Positions 17,184 to 26,677 of a DNA stretch of 64,000 bases are shown here, piece by piece. The position numbers were made by a program, and so were the translations under genes. Every line of letters starts with the position of its first letter. Within the stretch, counting starts at the first letter, position 1. The notes beneath the pieces are model-generated. The model was given only the letters and a program-made list of their open reading frames with translations, did no database searches and was not told the DNA's origin. The DNA is from Actinomyces glycerinitolerans (GTDB taxonomy: Bacteria; Actinomycetota; Actinomycetes; Actinomycetales; Actinomycetaceae), in NCBI RefSeq assembly GCF_900098745.1, contig NZ_FQTT01000009.1, forward strand, positions 186,001 to 250,000, given 5' to 3'.

Positions 17184-18587
17184 CTAGTCGGTTTGCACCG
17201 CTGTCTGTCGGGAGGCATGGCGTTCGTTGAGAACCTTGGTGACTTCAGGAAGCTTTGAATCTAGGTTGTAGAACGCGAGCGCGATCAGCATGATTGCGCA
17301 GCATGCGATAGGTATGTACAGGAATATCGAGTTGATCGAGATCATGGCGGACGCTGTTTGAGCCTCGGCGTCAGCCACGTACCCTCCCCAGTTGAGTACG
17401 TAGCCGACGAGCGCGCCTCCTACACCGGTTGCAATGCCTTCGAGCATGCTGCTAAGCGAGTAGGTGACTCCTTGTGCGCGGGTCCCGTTGCGGCATTCTC
17501 CGTAATCGATGCAGTCGGCGGCCATGGTGTACATGAGTGCAAGGCCGCAGCCGGTGCTCAGGCCGTTGATAATCATTCCTGCGTACAGAACCACGACGTT
17601 ACTCGGCACGGCCATGATGATTACGCGTGCGATGATTGCCGCGATCAGTCCGGCTGCGAATATCGACCTCTTACTGTACCGCTTGTTCAGTCTTGGTACT
17701 AGTGCGATTACGATGACTGATAGATAGGTGAGTACGGAGAGCGTGGGCATGAGGTTCGTGTTGTGTACCTGGTATTTGAGGTAGTACATCATGCCCGCGC
17801 TGTGGATCGTTGTGTACAGTGAGTTGAAGAAGTCCGCAACTAGCAGGGCGAACAGTGGGAAGTTGTTCCGGAGCGCACCCAGGTTCGCGAATGGGTTCTC
17901 CCGCTTCTTGCCGTGTCGCTCGGCGCGGTCTTCGGGATTGACGTTCTCATGGATGACGAAGTAGCAGAAGAGGCAGCATACAATCGCGAATATTCCATAA
18001 AGAATGGTCGTGCTGCTGTAGCCGAGCCGTTCGTTCCCCTGGCCGAAGAAGGTAACGAGCGGCACGGTGATGAGCGAGGCCATGGCGCCTGCAATCTGTC
18101 CGATGGTCATGCGCCACGAGTTGGCGGACTGGCGCTCGTTGGAGTCGGTGCTCATGTTGGGGAGAATGGCGCCGAGTGGAATATGTAGCGCGTTGTTGCA
18201 GATATTGTAGCCGTTGTACGATATGTATGCGAACGCGAGTCGCCAGGCGGGGCTCAGGTCGGGTGTGAAGAAACACAGGGCTCCAAATAGTCCCAGAGGA
18301 ACCGCTACGCCCGCGAACCAGGGGCGGGCCTTGCCTTTTCTGGTGTGTGTCGCGTCAACCATGAGGCCGATTACCGGCGCGGAAATCAGGTTGATGATTT
18401 GGGTGACCAGCATCATGGTTCCGACGGCGAGTGGGTTCAATTTTGCGACGTCGGTGTAGAAGTACGCGAGGTATGTCATGATGACGATGCGCAGCAGTGT
18501 AGTCGATGCGTCGCCGAGGCCATAGGCGAGTTTCGACACGACTGGAATTCTCCCAGTGATGATGTCGGAGTCTTTTGTGCGTTTCAT
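17184..18587 (-). CDS. GPH-family (MelB-like) sugar/glycoside:cation symporter
   Basis: 467 residues with about 12 hydrophobic helices. The loop after the second helix carries the family motif (LMVDATHTRKGKARPWF), and the N terminus KLAYGLGDASTTL is typical of the glycoside-pentoside-hexuronide:cation symporters. It should import a glycoside, uronide or similar organic solute with Na+ or H+. It lies in the operon between an amidohydrolase and an alpha/beta hydrolase and is probably the uptake step for their substrate. GC content is low for this genome, consistent with acquisition. Confidence 0.88.
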   Translation of the reverse strand: MKRTKDSDIITGRIPVVSKLAYGLGDASTTLLRIVIMTYLAYFYTDVAKLNPLAVGTMMLVTQIINLISAPVIGLMVDATHTRKGKARPWFAGVAVPLGLFGALCFFTPDLSPAWRLAFAYISYNGYNICNNALHIPLGAILPNMSTDSNERQSANSWRMTIGQIAGAMASLITVPLVTFFGQGNERLGYSSTTILYGIFAIVCCLFCYFVIHENVNPEDRAERHGKKRENPFANLGALRNNFPLFALLVADFFNSLYTTIHSAGMMYYLKYQVHNTNLMPTLSVLTYLSVIVIALVPRLNKRYSKRSIFAAGLIAAIIARVIIMAVPSNVVVLYAGMIINGLSTGCGLALMYTMAADCIDYGECRNGTRAQGVTYSLSSMLEGIATGVGGALVGYVLNWGGYVADAEAQTASAMISINSIFLYIPIACCAIMLIALAFYNLDSKLPEVTKVLNERHASRQTAVQTD

Positions 18588-18659
18588 CTGGTGTGCACTT
18601 CCTGGTTCGGTATTGTTGATTGCTGTTCGGCTTGGTCGACGCGGTAGGTCGTCGGGTTG

Positions 18660-19697
18660 TTATGAGTCGAGGCGATATAGTGCGTTGGCGTTGCCGGCCA
18701 GAATGAGGTCCTTGTCCTCGTCGGTGATGTCGAGGCTGCGTACGAAGGCGGGGCCGTCGAGCAGCCACTCCTTCCGTACGGGGTATGAGGTGCCCCAGAC
18801 GATGTGGTCGGCGCCGAGCACCTTGACCGCGCATTCGAGTGCCGCCGTGCCCCATGGCTGTGCGTGGCTCATCTCGAAGTAGACGTGGTCACGCAGGCGC
18901 TGGGCGAGCGAGCCGTCGTCGGCCTGGAAGCGCTGGACGGCCTCCTGGCGCATGCTCGGCCGGGGCAGTAGCATCTCTTGGATGGCGAAGAAGCCGCCGC
19001 CGAGCATCGAGTGCACCATCTTGAGTCTCGGGTAGCGCATGAAGAAGTCTGAGAAGAGCTCTCGGCCGACGGCTGTGATCTGATCCTGGCAGCGCCCGTA
19101 GGAGCGGCGCAGGTTGTTGTAGCCGAGGAGCGAGCGCGCTTCTACAGGAACGGGGACGTGGTGCACATACACGGTGGCGCCGGCGTCGTTGAGGGTTTCG
19201 AAGAGGGGAGCGAACATCGTGTCGTCGAGGTAGTGGTTGCCGTAGTGGGCGCACAGCTGCACGCCCGCGAATCCCAAATCGTCTAGGCAACGGTGTATTT
19301 CGGCATCCACGCGCGGACCTCCGATGGCCGGCACCACGGCTAAGGGCGCCATGCGGCTGCCCGTGGATTCGGCGTAGGCCGCCATGCCGTCGTTGAAGCG
19401 CCTGCACATCTCCAACGACATCCACTCGTTGCAGCCGGGGACCTTGAGTACCGCCTTGTCGACGCCCGCGGCGTCCATATCGGCGAGCATCGTCTGGAGC
19501 ACGTAGTCGCCTTGGACGTAGTTAAGGGCGGGGAAACCGGCGGGTTTCTCGACAATGAGCTGGTTGATACCGTCCTTGCAAGTGCGATAGACATTGATGT
19601 CGAAAGCTCGCGGCACCTCGGAGATGAACCGGTCGAGTGCTTCCGCGTCTGTGAACAGCTCCTCCGGGAACCAGTACATGTTTGCGTCGATGATCAT
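18660..19697 (-). CDS. amidohydrolase-2 family (COG2159-type) protein with altered metal site
   Basis: 345 residues, TIM-barrel fold of the ACMSD/resorcylate decarboxylase group (VQLCAHYGNHYLDD, VYVHHVPV, YPRLKMVHSMLGGGFF). The N-terminal DxHxH metal motif is replaced by IDANMYWFPE, and the usual GSDYP is WGTSYP, so metal binding at the canonical site is probably changed or lost. Members of this group act as decarboxylases, hydratases or hydrolases on small aromatic acids or lactones. It is the first gene of the operon downstream of the LysR gene. Confidence 0.78.
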   Translation of the reverse strand: MIIDANMYWFPEELFTDAEALDRFISEVPRAFDINVYRTCKDGINQLIVEKPAGFPALNYVQGDYVLQTMLADMDAAGVDKAVLKVPGCNEWMSLEMCRRFNDGMAAYAESTGSRMAPLAVVPAIGGPRVDAEIHRCLDDLGFAGVQLCAHYGNHYLDDTMFAPLFETLNDAGATVYVHHVPVPVEARSLLGYNNLRRSYGRCQDQITAVGRELFSDFFMRYPRLKMVHSMLGGGFFAIQEMLLPRPSMRQEAVQRFQADDGSLAQRLRDHVYFEMSHAQPWGTAALECAVKVLGADHIVWGTSYPVRKEWLLDGPAFVRSLDITDEDKDLILAGNANALYRLDS

Positions 19698-19825
19698 GTG
19701 ACCTCCTAAGCGCGCCGTCGCATCCTTGCCCTTCGGATCGGCTCCGAGGATCGTCTTCTTTGACTGCGTCGGTTAGAGTTTAGGAAGCCAGTTATTCTGC
19801 AACAATTCGATTTTCCGGCGGATTT

Positions 19826-19840
19826 ATTCCAAATCAGAAT
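19826..19840. promoter_or_regulatory. candidate LysR box upstream of the catabolic operon
   Basis: The dyad ATTC-N7-GAAT has T-N11-A spacing and lies in the 164-bp AT-rich gap between the LysR gene and the amidohydrolase gene, about 130 bp before the latter's start. This is the expected place for the regulator's site. Confidence 0.45.
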
Positions 19841-19861
19841 TGCCTGGTCATGGGGTGGAGG

Positions 19862-20776
19862 TCATCGGCGCGAAGCCGCGTCGTCGCCGTATATCGGCAG
19901 GTAGGCGAGGAACTTCTGCGCCGCGGGGGACAGTTCCCCATCCCTCCTGAAGTAGACCTTCACTCGGGTGGTGACGGTTGGATCCACGTCGACGATGGAG
20001 ACGTCGTCGCGCGCGAGGTAGAGTACGGGCTTGCGCATGAGTAGCGAGACGCCCATGCCGCGTGACACCAGGTCGAGGATGTTCTCGGCGCGACTGCCCT
20101 GGTAGCGCACCTGGGGTACGAACCCCTCGGCCGCGCAGGCGTCGGCAATCAGGGAGTACATCACCGTGCCCTTGGGTAGCAGTAGGAATTCTTCGCCGTC
20201 CAGATCTCCGAGGCGGATGCGGCCGGTGTCCGCCAATGGATGAGAACGCGGCAGCACCGCCACGAGGTGGTCATCAGTGAAGGGGACCGTGCTGAACTCC
20301 TCGCGGTCTCCGTCGCCGACGCCACTACCCGATTCCCGAATGAACGCCAGCTCGAGCTTGTGCTTGAGGAGCAGGCGTTTGAGTTCGTCGGCGTCGCCCT
20401 CAACGAGTCGTAGGCGTTCGCTGATGTTGTCCTGCTCGAAGCGGGCGAGCAGTTGTGTGATGCCGTAGGGAGCCATCACGGGGATGCTGCCTATGTCCAG
20501 GACCTCCCGCTCATTCTCGGAGCTGTTGAAGATCGCCCGACGCAACTCGTAGTCCAGGTGGGCGATCTTTTTGGCATAGGGCAGGAAGAGTTTGCCCGCC
20601 GGACTCAGTTCGACGTGGCGCGTGGAACGGTTGAATAGGGTGACGCCCAGCTCCTTCTCCAACGACTTGATGTGCTTTGACAGCGATGACTGAGCGATGA
20701 ACAGCTGGTTGCTCGCCTCCAGAAAGTTCCGTGTCTGGGCGAGCACGACAAATTCCTTACAGCGTTCGGTGTCCAT
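19862..20776 (-). CDS. LysR-family transcriptional regulator
   Basis: 304 residues: helix-turn-helix at the N terminus (FLEASNQLFIAQSSLSKHIKSLEKELG) and a periplasmic-binding-like inducer domain. It is on the same strand as and directly upstream of the amidohydrolase, symporter, hydrolase and SDR genes, and a T-N11-A dyad is in the gap, so it is the likely regulator of that cluster. LysR genes are more often divergent; here co-orientation leaves open that it is co-transcribed. Confidence 0.92.
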   Translation of the reverse strand: MDTERCKEFVVLAQTRNFLEASNQLFIAQSSLSKHIKSLEKELGVTLFNRSTRHVELSPAGKLFLPYAKKIAHLDYELRRAIFNSSENEREVLDIGSIPVMAPYGITQLLARFEQDNISERLRLVEGDADELKRLLLKHKLELAFIRESGSGVGDGDREEFSTVPFTDDHLVAVLPRSHPLADTGRIRLGDLDGEEFLLLPKGTVMYSLIADACAAEGFVPQVRYQGSRAENILDLVSRGMGVSLLMRKPVLYLARDDVSIVDVDPTVTTRVKVYFRRDGELSPAAQKFLAYLPIYGDDAASRR

Positions 20777-20913
20777 GGGCGCTCCCTCGTCGTGCTTCGA
20801 GCTGTAGCTGGATCATAAGGGCGAGTGGCCTAGGCCTCGCTATCCTGAAGGCTGTCCCGGCCGACAAGTATGGTTAGGCGGCCAGTAGGCAGGCGTAGAG
20901 GAGGTGCACGCTC

Positions 20914-22380
20914 ATGTCCGCGGTAACCATGGCACTGGCGCTGCGGCGCCTGCGAGAGGAGTCCCCGATCCTGGGGCTCATGCGCCAGGAAACCATGCCC
21001 TTCGTCGCTGCGGAGCTCGCCGAACACCTGGGAGGTGACGACCGCAGCCTGCCCGCCGCCGAACTCTACGAGCTCATAGACGCCGACCTGGACGAGCTGC
21101 GCCGCCAGGGCTTCGAACTTGATCGCACAGCCCGTGCCTACTGCGCCGATTGGCTGCGTTCCGGCCTGCTGGTGCGGCATCCGGCACCGGCGGGGCGTGG
21201 GGAGGTCTTCGAACTATCGCCTGCCGGACACGACGCCATCCGCTTCCTGGAGAAGCTGGCCGAGCCGCGCACCACCGTCACCGAGTCGCGCCTGACCATG
21301 ATCATGGACGAGCTGGAGCGCCTGGCGCACGACACCGACGACTCCCTCGGCTCCCGCCTGGCCGCCCTGGAGGCGGAGCGCGAGCGCCTCGACGAGCGCA
21401 TCGCCCGCACCCGGGCCGGTGACTTCGAACCGGCCGACCCGCAGGTCGCCGCCGCCCGACTGATGGATGTCATGCGCGATGCCCGCGATGTTCCGGCCGA
21501 TTTCGCACGTGTGCGTCAGTCCATGGCCTCCCTCAACCGGCGTCTGCGTCAGAACCTCATCGAGGACGACTCCCCACAAGGCGACGTGCTCGAGGACGTC
21601 TTCCTGGGGGTGGACCGCATCCATGACAGCCCCGAGGGCCGTTCCTTCGATGCCTTCCACGCCCTGGTCATGGACGCCGAGTCCGGCAGCCGCTTCACCG
21701 ACGCCGTCGACGCCCTAGCGACGCGTCCGCTCACCGAGCACGTGCCCGCAGGCACCATGGCCTACCTGGGCGACTACCTGCTGCGGCTGCAGGAGGAGTC
21801 CCTGGACGTGTCCCGCACCATGGGTGACTTCTCTCGCTCCCTGCGCCAGTTCGTCCAGTCCCGTCAATTCGAGGCCTACCGGGAGCTGGGGGAGAGGCTG
21901 CGCGCCGCCCAGCACGCCGGCGTGGAGGCGGCCGGCTCCCTGCGGCTGCTGGACCGCATGGAATGGCAGATGGAGCTCACGACGGCGAGCCTGCGCTCCG
22001 TGGGGCGTCTGGCCCTGCACGTGCCCTCCGAGGTGGAGGCGCCCCGGCAGGTCACCACCCGCCGCGGGACCGCCGTGGACTGGCAGACGCTGCACGCCCT
22101 GGTACGCGAGTCCGAGATCGACTTCGAGGAGCTGCGCACCAACGTGGCCCGGACCCTGCGCGACCTGGGCCCGGCAACCATCGCCCAGGTGCTGGAGCAT
22201 CGTCCCGCCACCCAAGGGCTCGCCTCCGTCGTCGGCCTGTATGTGCTCGGCACCCGCTACGGGCGGCCGACCGGGCAGTCCGAGCACGTTTCTTGGAAGC
22301 AGGGGGACGTGACGGTTGCGGCCCGGGTAACCAGCACCTACCGTTTCGAGCAGCCCGAACCCTTCGAGGAGCCGCGATGA
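20914..22380 (+). CDS. jetA: Wadjet system protein JetA (DUF3375, MukF-like)
   Basis: 488 residues, kleisin-like subunit of the Wadjet SMC complex that recognises and cleaves small circular plasmids. The sequence has the DUF3375 layout: an N-terminal winged-helix region (LRRLREESPILGLMRQETMPFVAAELAEHL), a helical middle with coiled coil (residues about 120-200), and a C-terminal domain. GAGGAGG lies nine bases before the ATG. It is the first of four overlapping or adjacent genes jetABCD, the type I order, which supports the call more than this sequence alone. Confidence 0.9.
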   Translation: MSAVTMALALRRLREESPILGLMRQETMPFVAAELAEHLGGDDRSLPAAELYELIDADLDELRRQGFELDRTARAYCADWLRSGLLVRHPAPAGRGEVFELSPAGHDAIRFLEKLAEPRTTVTESRLTMIMDELERLAHDTDDSLGSRLAALEAERERLDERIARTRAGDFEPADPQVAAARLMDVMRDARDVPADFARVRQSMASLNRRLRQNLIEDDSPQGDVLEDVFLGVDRIHDSPEGRSFDAFHALVMDAESGSRFTDAVDALATRPLTEHVPAGTMAYLGDYLLRLQEESLDVSRTMGDFSRSLRQFVQSRQFEAYRELGERLRAAQHAGVEAAGSLRLLDRMEWQMELTTASLRSVGRLALHVPSEVEAPRQVTTRRGTAVDWQTLHALVRESEIDFEELRTNVARTLRDLGPATIAQVLEHRPATQGLASVVGLYVLGTRYGRPTGQSEHVSWKQGDVTVAARVTSTYRFEQPEPFEEPR

Positions 22381-23204
22381 CCACGTCCCCGGACGACGTC
22401 GAAACCCCGACAGTCGCGTCCGCCTTCACGGGGCCCGAAGCCGCCGCCCCGGACGGGCTCGCTGCGGCCGACTCCCAGGCTGCCGATGCCCTGTGGCCTG
22501 GGGACACGGGCACTCTTCCGGCCGAGGTTCGTGCCGTGCTGGTGCGCCTGGTGCAAGGACCCTACGTCTCCCAGACTACGGCCCCGAACCTGTGGGCCAC
22601 CCTGGTGGCCCATGAGCGCATTGTCCGCTCCCGTCTGGCCGACCTCTTCCTGGACCTCGCCGTGGATCTGGATGAGGAGATCGCCTTTGCCCGCAATGCC
22701 GACACCGACGGCACCGGACCCGGGCTCATGCGCAAGGTGACGCTCAGTTTTGCCGACACCGCCCTGCTGTTGCACCTGCGTCACTTGCTGCTTCGCGCCG
22801 CGGCCGCGGGGGAGCGCGCCTACGTCGGCCTGGAGGAGATGGTCGACAACCTGTCCCAGTACCGCGACCCGGGCGACACCGACCTGGCCCTGGTGGCCAG
22901 GCGCGCCCGTGCCGCCGTCAAACGCATGGTCGACTACAAGATCCTCACCCCGCTGGAGGCGGACGACCGCTACGAGATCATGCCCATCCTCGCCCTGATC
23001 GTCACCTCGGACGTCGTGGCCGGCCTGGAGGCCGAGTACAGGGCGGCCCGCGGCCAGCAGACAAACGGCGTCGAAGACTTCGAAGGCGGCGGGGACTCGA
23101 CCGGATCCGGGGAGGCAGAGGCCACCGGGACCCTGAACGGGCTCGGCGCGACCGTGAAGACTGACTCTGATACTGGTTCTGATGAGGAGCAGCTCGATGC
23201 CTGA
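22377..23204 (+). CDS. jetB: Wadjet system protein JetB (DUF4194, MukE-like)
   Basis: 275 residues. The core (about residues 45-225) matches the DUF4194/MukE-like subunit: LVQGPYVSQTTAPNLWATLVAHERIVRSRL, then two winged-helix parts ending in ADDRYEIMPILALIVTSD. N-terminal 40 and C-terminal 45 residues are low-complexity, Ala/Gly/acidic extensions. The ATG overlaps the jetA stop (ATGA), so the two subunits are co-translated. It bridges the kleisin JetA and the ATPase heads of JetC. Confidence 0.9.
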   Translation: MTTSPDDVETPTVASAFTGPEAAAPDGLAAADSQAADALWPGDTGTLPAEVRAVLVRLVQGPYVSQTTAPNLWATLVAHERIVRSRLADLFLDLAVDLDEEIAFARNADTDGTGPGLMRKVTLSFADTALLLHLRHLLLRAAAAGERAYVGLEEMVDNLSQYRDPGDTDLALVARRARAAVKRMVDYKILTPLEADDRYEIMPILALIVTSDVVAGLEAEYRAARGQQTNGVEDFEGGGDSTGSGEAEATGTLNGLGATVKTDSDTGSDEEQLDA

Positions 23205-26200
23205 CCTCTTCGACGCCCTCGAGACCATGGACTCCGGCACCGCCGCCGCCGATCCGGCGCCCGGCCAGTTCCGACTCGCTGAAATACAGCTGGTCAATTG
23301 GGGCACCTTCACCGAACGTCACCCGATCACCGTGCCACGCCGCGGCCTGCTGCTGACCGGCGAGTCCGGATCGGGCAAGTCCTCCGTCCTCGACGCCATG
23401 ACCGCGATCATGGTGCCGCCCGGCGAGGCCCGCTTCAACGCCGCCGCTTCCGGCACCACCGCCGGTGACCGCGAACGCAGCCTCATGTCCTACGTGCGCG
23501 GCGCCTACCGCAAGCAGTCCGACGACGAGACCCAGGAGATCCGCACCGCCCACCTGCGCACGGGCCCCACCAGCTCGGCCATCTCAATGACCTGGACCAA
23601 CGGTGTACCGGGCCGCGATGCCGACGGCGGCGTGCGTGCGCCCGTCACCGCCGTCAGCGCCGTACGCGTCTTCCATGTAAAGGGCAACTCCCTGGCCGCC
23701 CAGGACTTATCCAGCGCCTTCGTGCTGTTGGACGGCCCGGTAGACCTGACCGAGTGGGTGCCGCTGATTCACCGGGGCATCAACGCCCGGCGCATCACCG
23801 GTGCCTTCCCCGGCGCCCAGGTGTACGGCCGCTACCCCAACTTCGGCAACGCACTGCGCCGCCGGCTGGGCATCGGCACGCTCACCGCCCAGCGTCTCCT
23901 TCACCGCACCCTGGCCGCCAAGTCCTTGAATTCACTGGATGCGCTGCTGCGCACCTTCATGTTGGACGAGCCCGATACCTTCCGGCTCGCCGACACCGCC
24001 GTAGAACAGTTCGTACAGCTGCGGGCGGCGCACGCCGCCGTCGTCGATGCTCGCGAGCAGGTGGAGGTGCTCGACCCGCTGCGCCAGGACTGGAAGCGTC
24101 GCGAGATCGCACAGCGCACCCGTGACCAGGCCCGCCGTCACCAGGACCTGCTGCCCGTCTACGAGGCCCGCGTCAACCGTGATGAGGCCCAGCGCGAACT
24201 TGGCCGCATCCGTACCCGGCTCACCGAACTGGACACCCAGCAGATGCAGCTGCGCGCCGACATCGAGGCTAACGAGGCGGATCAGCAGACCACCCGTGAC
24301 GCCATCGTCCAGGGAGGCGGCGGTCGGCTCACCGAAGCGGAGAACGCCCTGGCGGAGGCAGAGACCGCCGTCGAACACACTCGGCGCGCCCGGAGCGACT
24401 ACTTCGATCAGCTGGCGGCGCTCAACGTCGACGCGCCTGCCGGTCGCACCGAGCATGCCCGCGTCACCCGCGCCCTGCAGGAGGAGGCCGACCGCCTTGC
24501 CGCCGTCCAGGACGCGGACCGCCTGGCCGAACCCATTGCCCGGCGCACCGAGGCCGACGCCAGGCTGACCGCACTCAGGCAGGAACTCGTCTCTCTGGCC
24601 CGCCGCCGCTCCCGAATCGACTCCCGCCGCAGCGAACTGCGCGACCGCCTCGCCGACGCCGTCGGGCAGCCGCCCGCTGCCCTGCCTTATGCCGGTGAGC
24701 TAGCCGACATCACCGCGCCGGAATGGGCCGGAGCCCTGGAACGCCTCATGGGCGGCTTCGCCCGCACCCTGGTGGTGCCCGAAGCACTCTTCGCACAGGT
24801 CGCGCGGCTCATCAACGACCAGCACCTGGGGCTGCGCCTGGAGTTCCTGCGCGCCGACCTGACCGATACTCGTGTGGAGGCGACCGACCCGCGGGCGGCG
24901 GCACGCAAGCTCGCCGTCGCCCCGGGACGCTTCGAGGACTGGATGCGTGCCGAGCTGTCTCGGCGCTTCCCGCACGTATGTGTAGACGACGTCGCCGAGC
25001 TCTCCGAGCATGGCCGGGCCCTGACCATGCAGGGGCTCGTGAAGGGCGGCGCCCGGCACATCAAGGATGACCGTTTCCGCATTGATGACACCTCCCGCTG
25101 GGTCATCGGCACCCGTAACGAGGAGTTGGTGGAGGAACTGCGCGCGCGCCTGGACCGGGCTGAGCGAGACCGGGAGCACGCCCAACGGCAGATCGAGACG
25201 CTGGAAGATGAGCGCCGCGAGCGGGTGCGGCGTGCCAACGCCTACACACGCGTGGCTGCGGTCGGCTGGGAGGAGATCGACGTCACCGCCCGCCAGGAGC
25301 GTGCCGCCCGCCTGCGCGCCGAGCTGGACGCGCTCAGGCGGGCCCTCGAATCGGCGGACAAGGACCTGGCGCCCCTGCGTCGTCGCCATGAGCAGTTGCG
25401 TGAGCAGGGGCGCCGCATGCGTGCGGAACTCGAGGAGAGCCAGGCCACGCGAGGTAGCCTGGAAGAGGCAGCCCGCCGCTGTGAGCAGACCATCGCTGAC
25501 GCCGAGCAGCTGCTGGCCGGGCGCGAGCTGACCGAGACGGAGGCGCAGGAGCTGCAGGAGCGACTGCGCGCGCACGGACGCACCCTGAACCGGGCGAGCA
25601 TCGGTAGGCTCGTCGGCCTCGTCCGCCAGGAGCTGCAAACCGAGGAGAGGCGCGCGCAAGGCGCCCTCGGAAGCGCCGAGAATCGGCTGTTGCGCCAGCA
25701 GCGTCTGTACGCCCAGCAGTGGCCCGGCCGTGCCGTCAACCTGGTGCCCGACGACGTGGCTTCGGCGCCTGACTTTCTACTGCTGCTTGACCAGCTGCGC
25801 TCCGACCGGCTGCCGGAGTTCGAGGAGCGCTTCCACAAGCTGCTGGCGGAGCAGTCGCAAAACAACCTGGGGCAGCTGGCCTTCCGAATCCAGGGGGCCG
25901 ACCGGCAGGTGCGCAAGCGCATCATGGCGGTCAACGAGTCGCTGGCCGCCACACCCTTCGACCGCGAGAAGCAGCACTGGCTGCGCATCGAGACGCGCTC
26001 GTGCCGGTCCGGAGAGGTGACGGACTTCCTGACCGACCTCAAGGCCATCACCGAGGGCGCCTTCAACCGGGATGACGCCGCCGGAGCCGAGGCGCGCTTC
26101 GAAAGGATGAACACCCTGCTTGAGCGGCTCGGCTCCGCCGAGACCACGGACCGCAGCTGGCGGCGCCGCGTACTGGACACGCGCCTGCACATCACCTTCG

Positions 26201-26676
26201 TGGCCGTCGAGTACGACGCCTCCGACGCCATGATCGACGTCTACGAGGGCAGCGGCGGCCGCTCCGGCGGGCAGGGGCAGAAGCTCGTCACCTTCTGCCT
26301 GGCGGCGGCGCTGCGCTACCAGCTCGCTGACGCCGGCACCGAGGTGCCCCGCTACGGGACCGTCGCCCTGGATGAGGCGTTTGACAAGACCGACGTGAAC
26401 TTCACCCGGGCGAGCCTGGAGGTCTTCGACTCCTTCCGCTTCCAGCTGGTGCTGGCCACCCCGCTGAAGATGCTGCAGGTGATCGGCCCGTATGTGGGTG
26501 GCGCGGCCACCGTCTCCAACCCGACGGGGCAGGATTCACAGATCGGGCAGATCCTCATTGAGGACGGGCGCGGAGTCGCCGACGACGGCGCCGCGGTGCC
26601 CGCGGACGCCGCGTCGGATGCAGGGGACGCGGGCTCCAGCGAGTCGGCCGGGATTGCCGACGGCGAGGCGGGCTGA
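23197..26676 (+). CDS. jetC: Wadjet system SMC-like ATPase JetC (MukB-like)
   Basis: About 1159 residues, the motor of the Wadjet complex that extrudes DNA loops and activates the nuclease on small circles. Walker A GESGSGKS is at residues 55-62, long coiled coils flank a central hinge, and the C-terminal head carries the signature SGGQGQK (about 1023) and Walker B VALDEAF (about 1056). I start at ATG 23197, seven bases after GAGGAG; an ATG at 23182 adds five residues. The start lies inside the end of jetB. An acidic, Ala-rich tail of about 45 residues follows the head and is probably unstructured. Confidence 0.93.
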   Translation: MPDLFDALETMDSGTAAADPAPGQFRLAEIQLVNWGTFTERHPITVPRRGLLLTGESGSGKSSVLDAMTAIMVPPGEARFNAAASGTTAGDRERSLMSYVRGAYRKQSDDETQEIRTAHLRTGPTSSAISMTWTNGVPGRDADGGVRAPVTAVSAVRVFHVKGNSLAAQDLSSAFVLLDGPVDLTEWVPLIHRGINARRITGAFPGAQVYGRYPNFGNALRRRLGIGTLTAQRLLHRTLAAKSLNSLDALLRTFMLDEPDTFRLADTAVEQFVQLRAAHAAVVDAREQVEVLDPLRQDWKRREIAQRTRDQARRHQDLLPVYEARVNRDEAQRELGRIRTRLTELDTQQMQLRADIEANEADQQTTRDAIVQGGGGRLTEAENALAEAETAVEHTRRARSDYFDQLAALNVDAPAGRTEHARVTRALQEEADRLAAVQDADRLAEPIARRTEADARLTALRQELVSLARRRSRIDSRRSELRDRLADAVGQPPAALPYAGELADITAPEWAGALERLMGGFARTLVVPEALFAQVARLINDQHLGLRLEFLRADLTDTRVEATDPRAAARKLAVAPGRFEDWMRAELSRRFPHVCVDDVAELSEHGRALTMQGLVKGGARHIKDDRFRIDDTSRWVIGTRNEELVEELRARLDRAERDREHAQRQIETLEDERRERVRRANAYTRVAAVGWEEIDVTARQERAARLRAELDALRRALESADKDLAPLRRRHEQLREQGRRMRAELEESQATRGSLEEAARRCEQTIADAEQLLAGRELTETEAQELQERLRAHGRTLNRASIGRLVGLVRQELQTEERRAQGALGSAENRLLRQQRLYAQQWPGRAVNLVPDDVASAPDFLLLLDQLRSDRLPEFEERFHKLLAEQSQNNLGQLAFRIQGADRQVRKRIMAVNESLAATPFDREKQHWLRIETRSCRSGEVTDFLTDLKAITEGAFNRDDAAGAEARFERMNTLLERLGSAETTDRSWRRRVLDTRLHITFVAVEYDASDAMIDVYEGSGGRSGGQGQKLVTFCLAAALRYQLADAGTEVPRYGTVALDEAFDKTDVNFTRASLEVFDSFRFQLVLATPLKMLQVIGPYVGGAATVSNPTGQDSQIGQILIEDGRGVADDGAAVPADAASDAGDAGSSESAGIADGEAG

Positions 26677-26677
26677 G

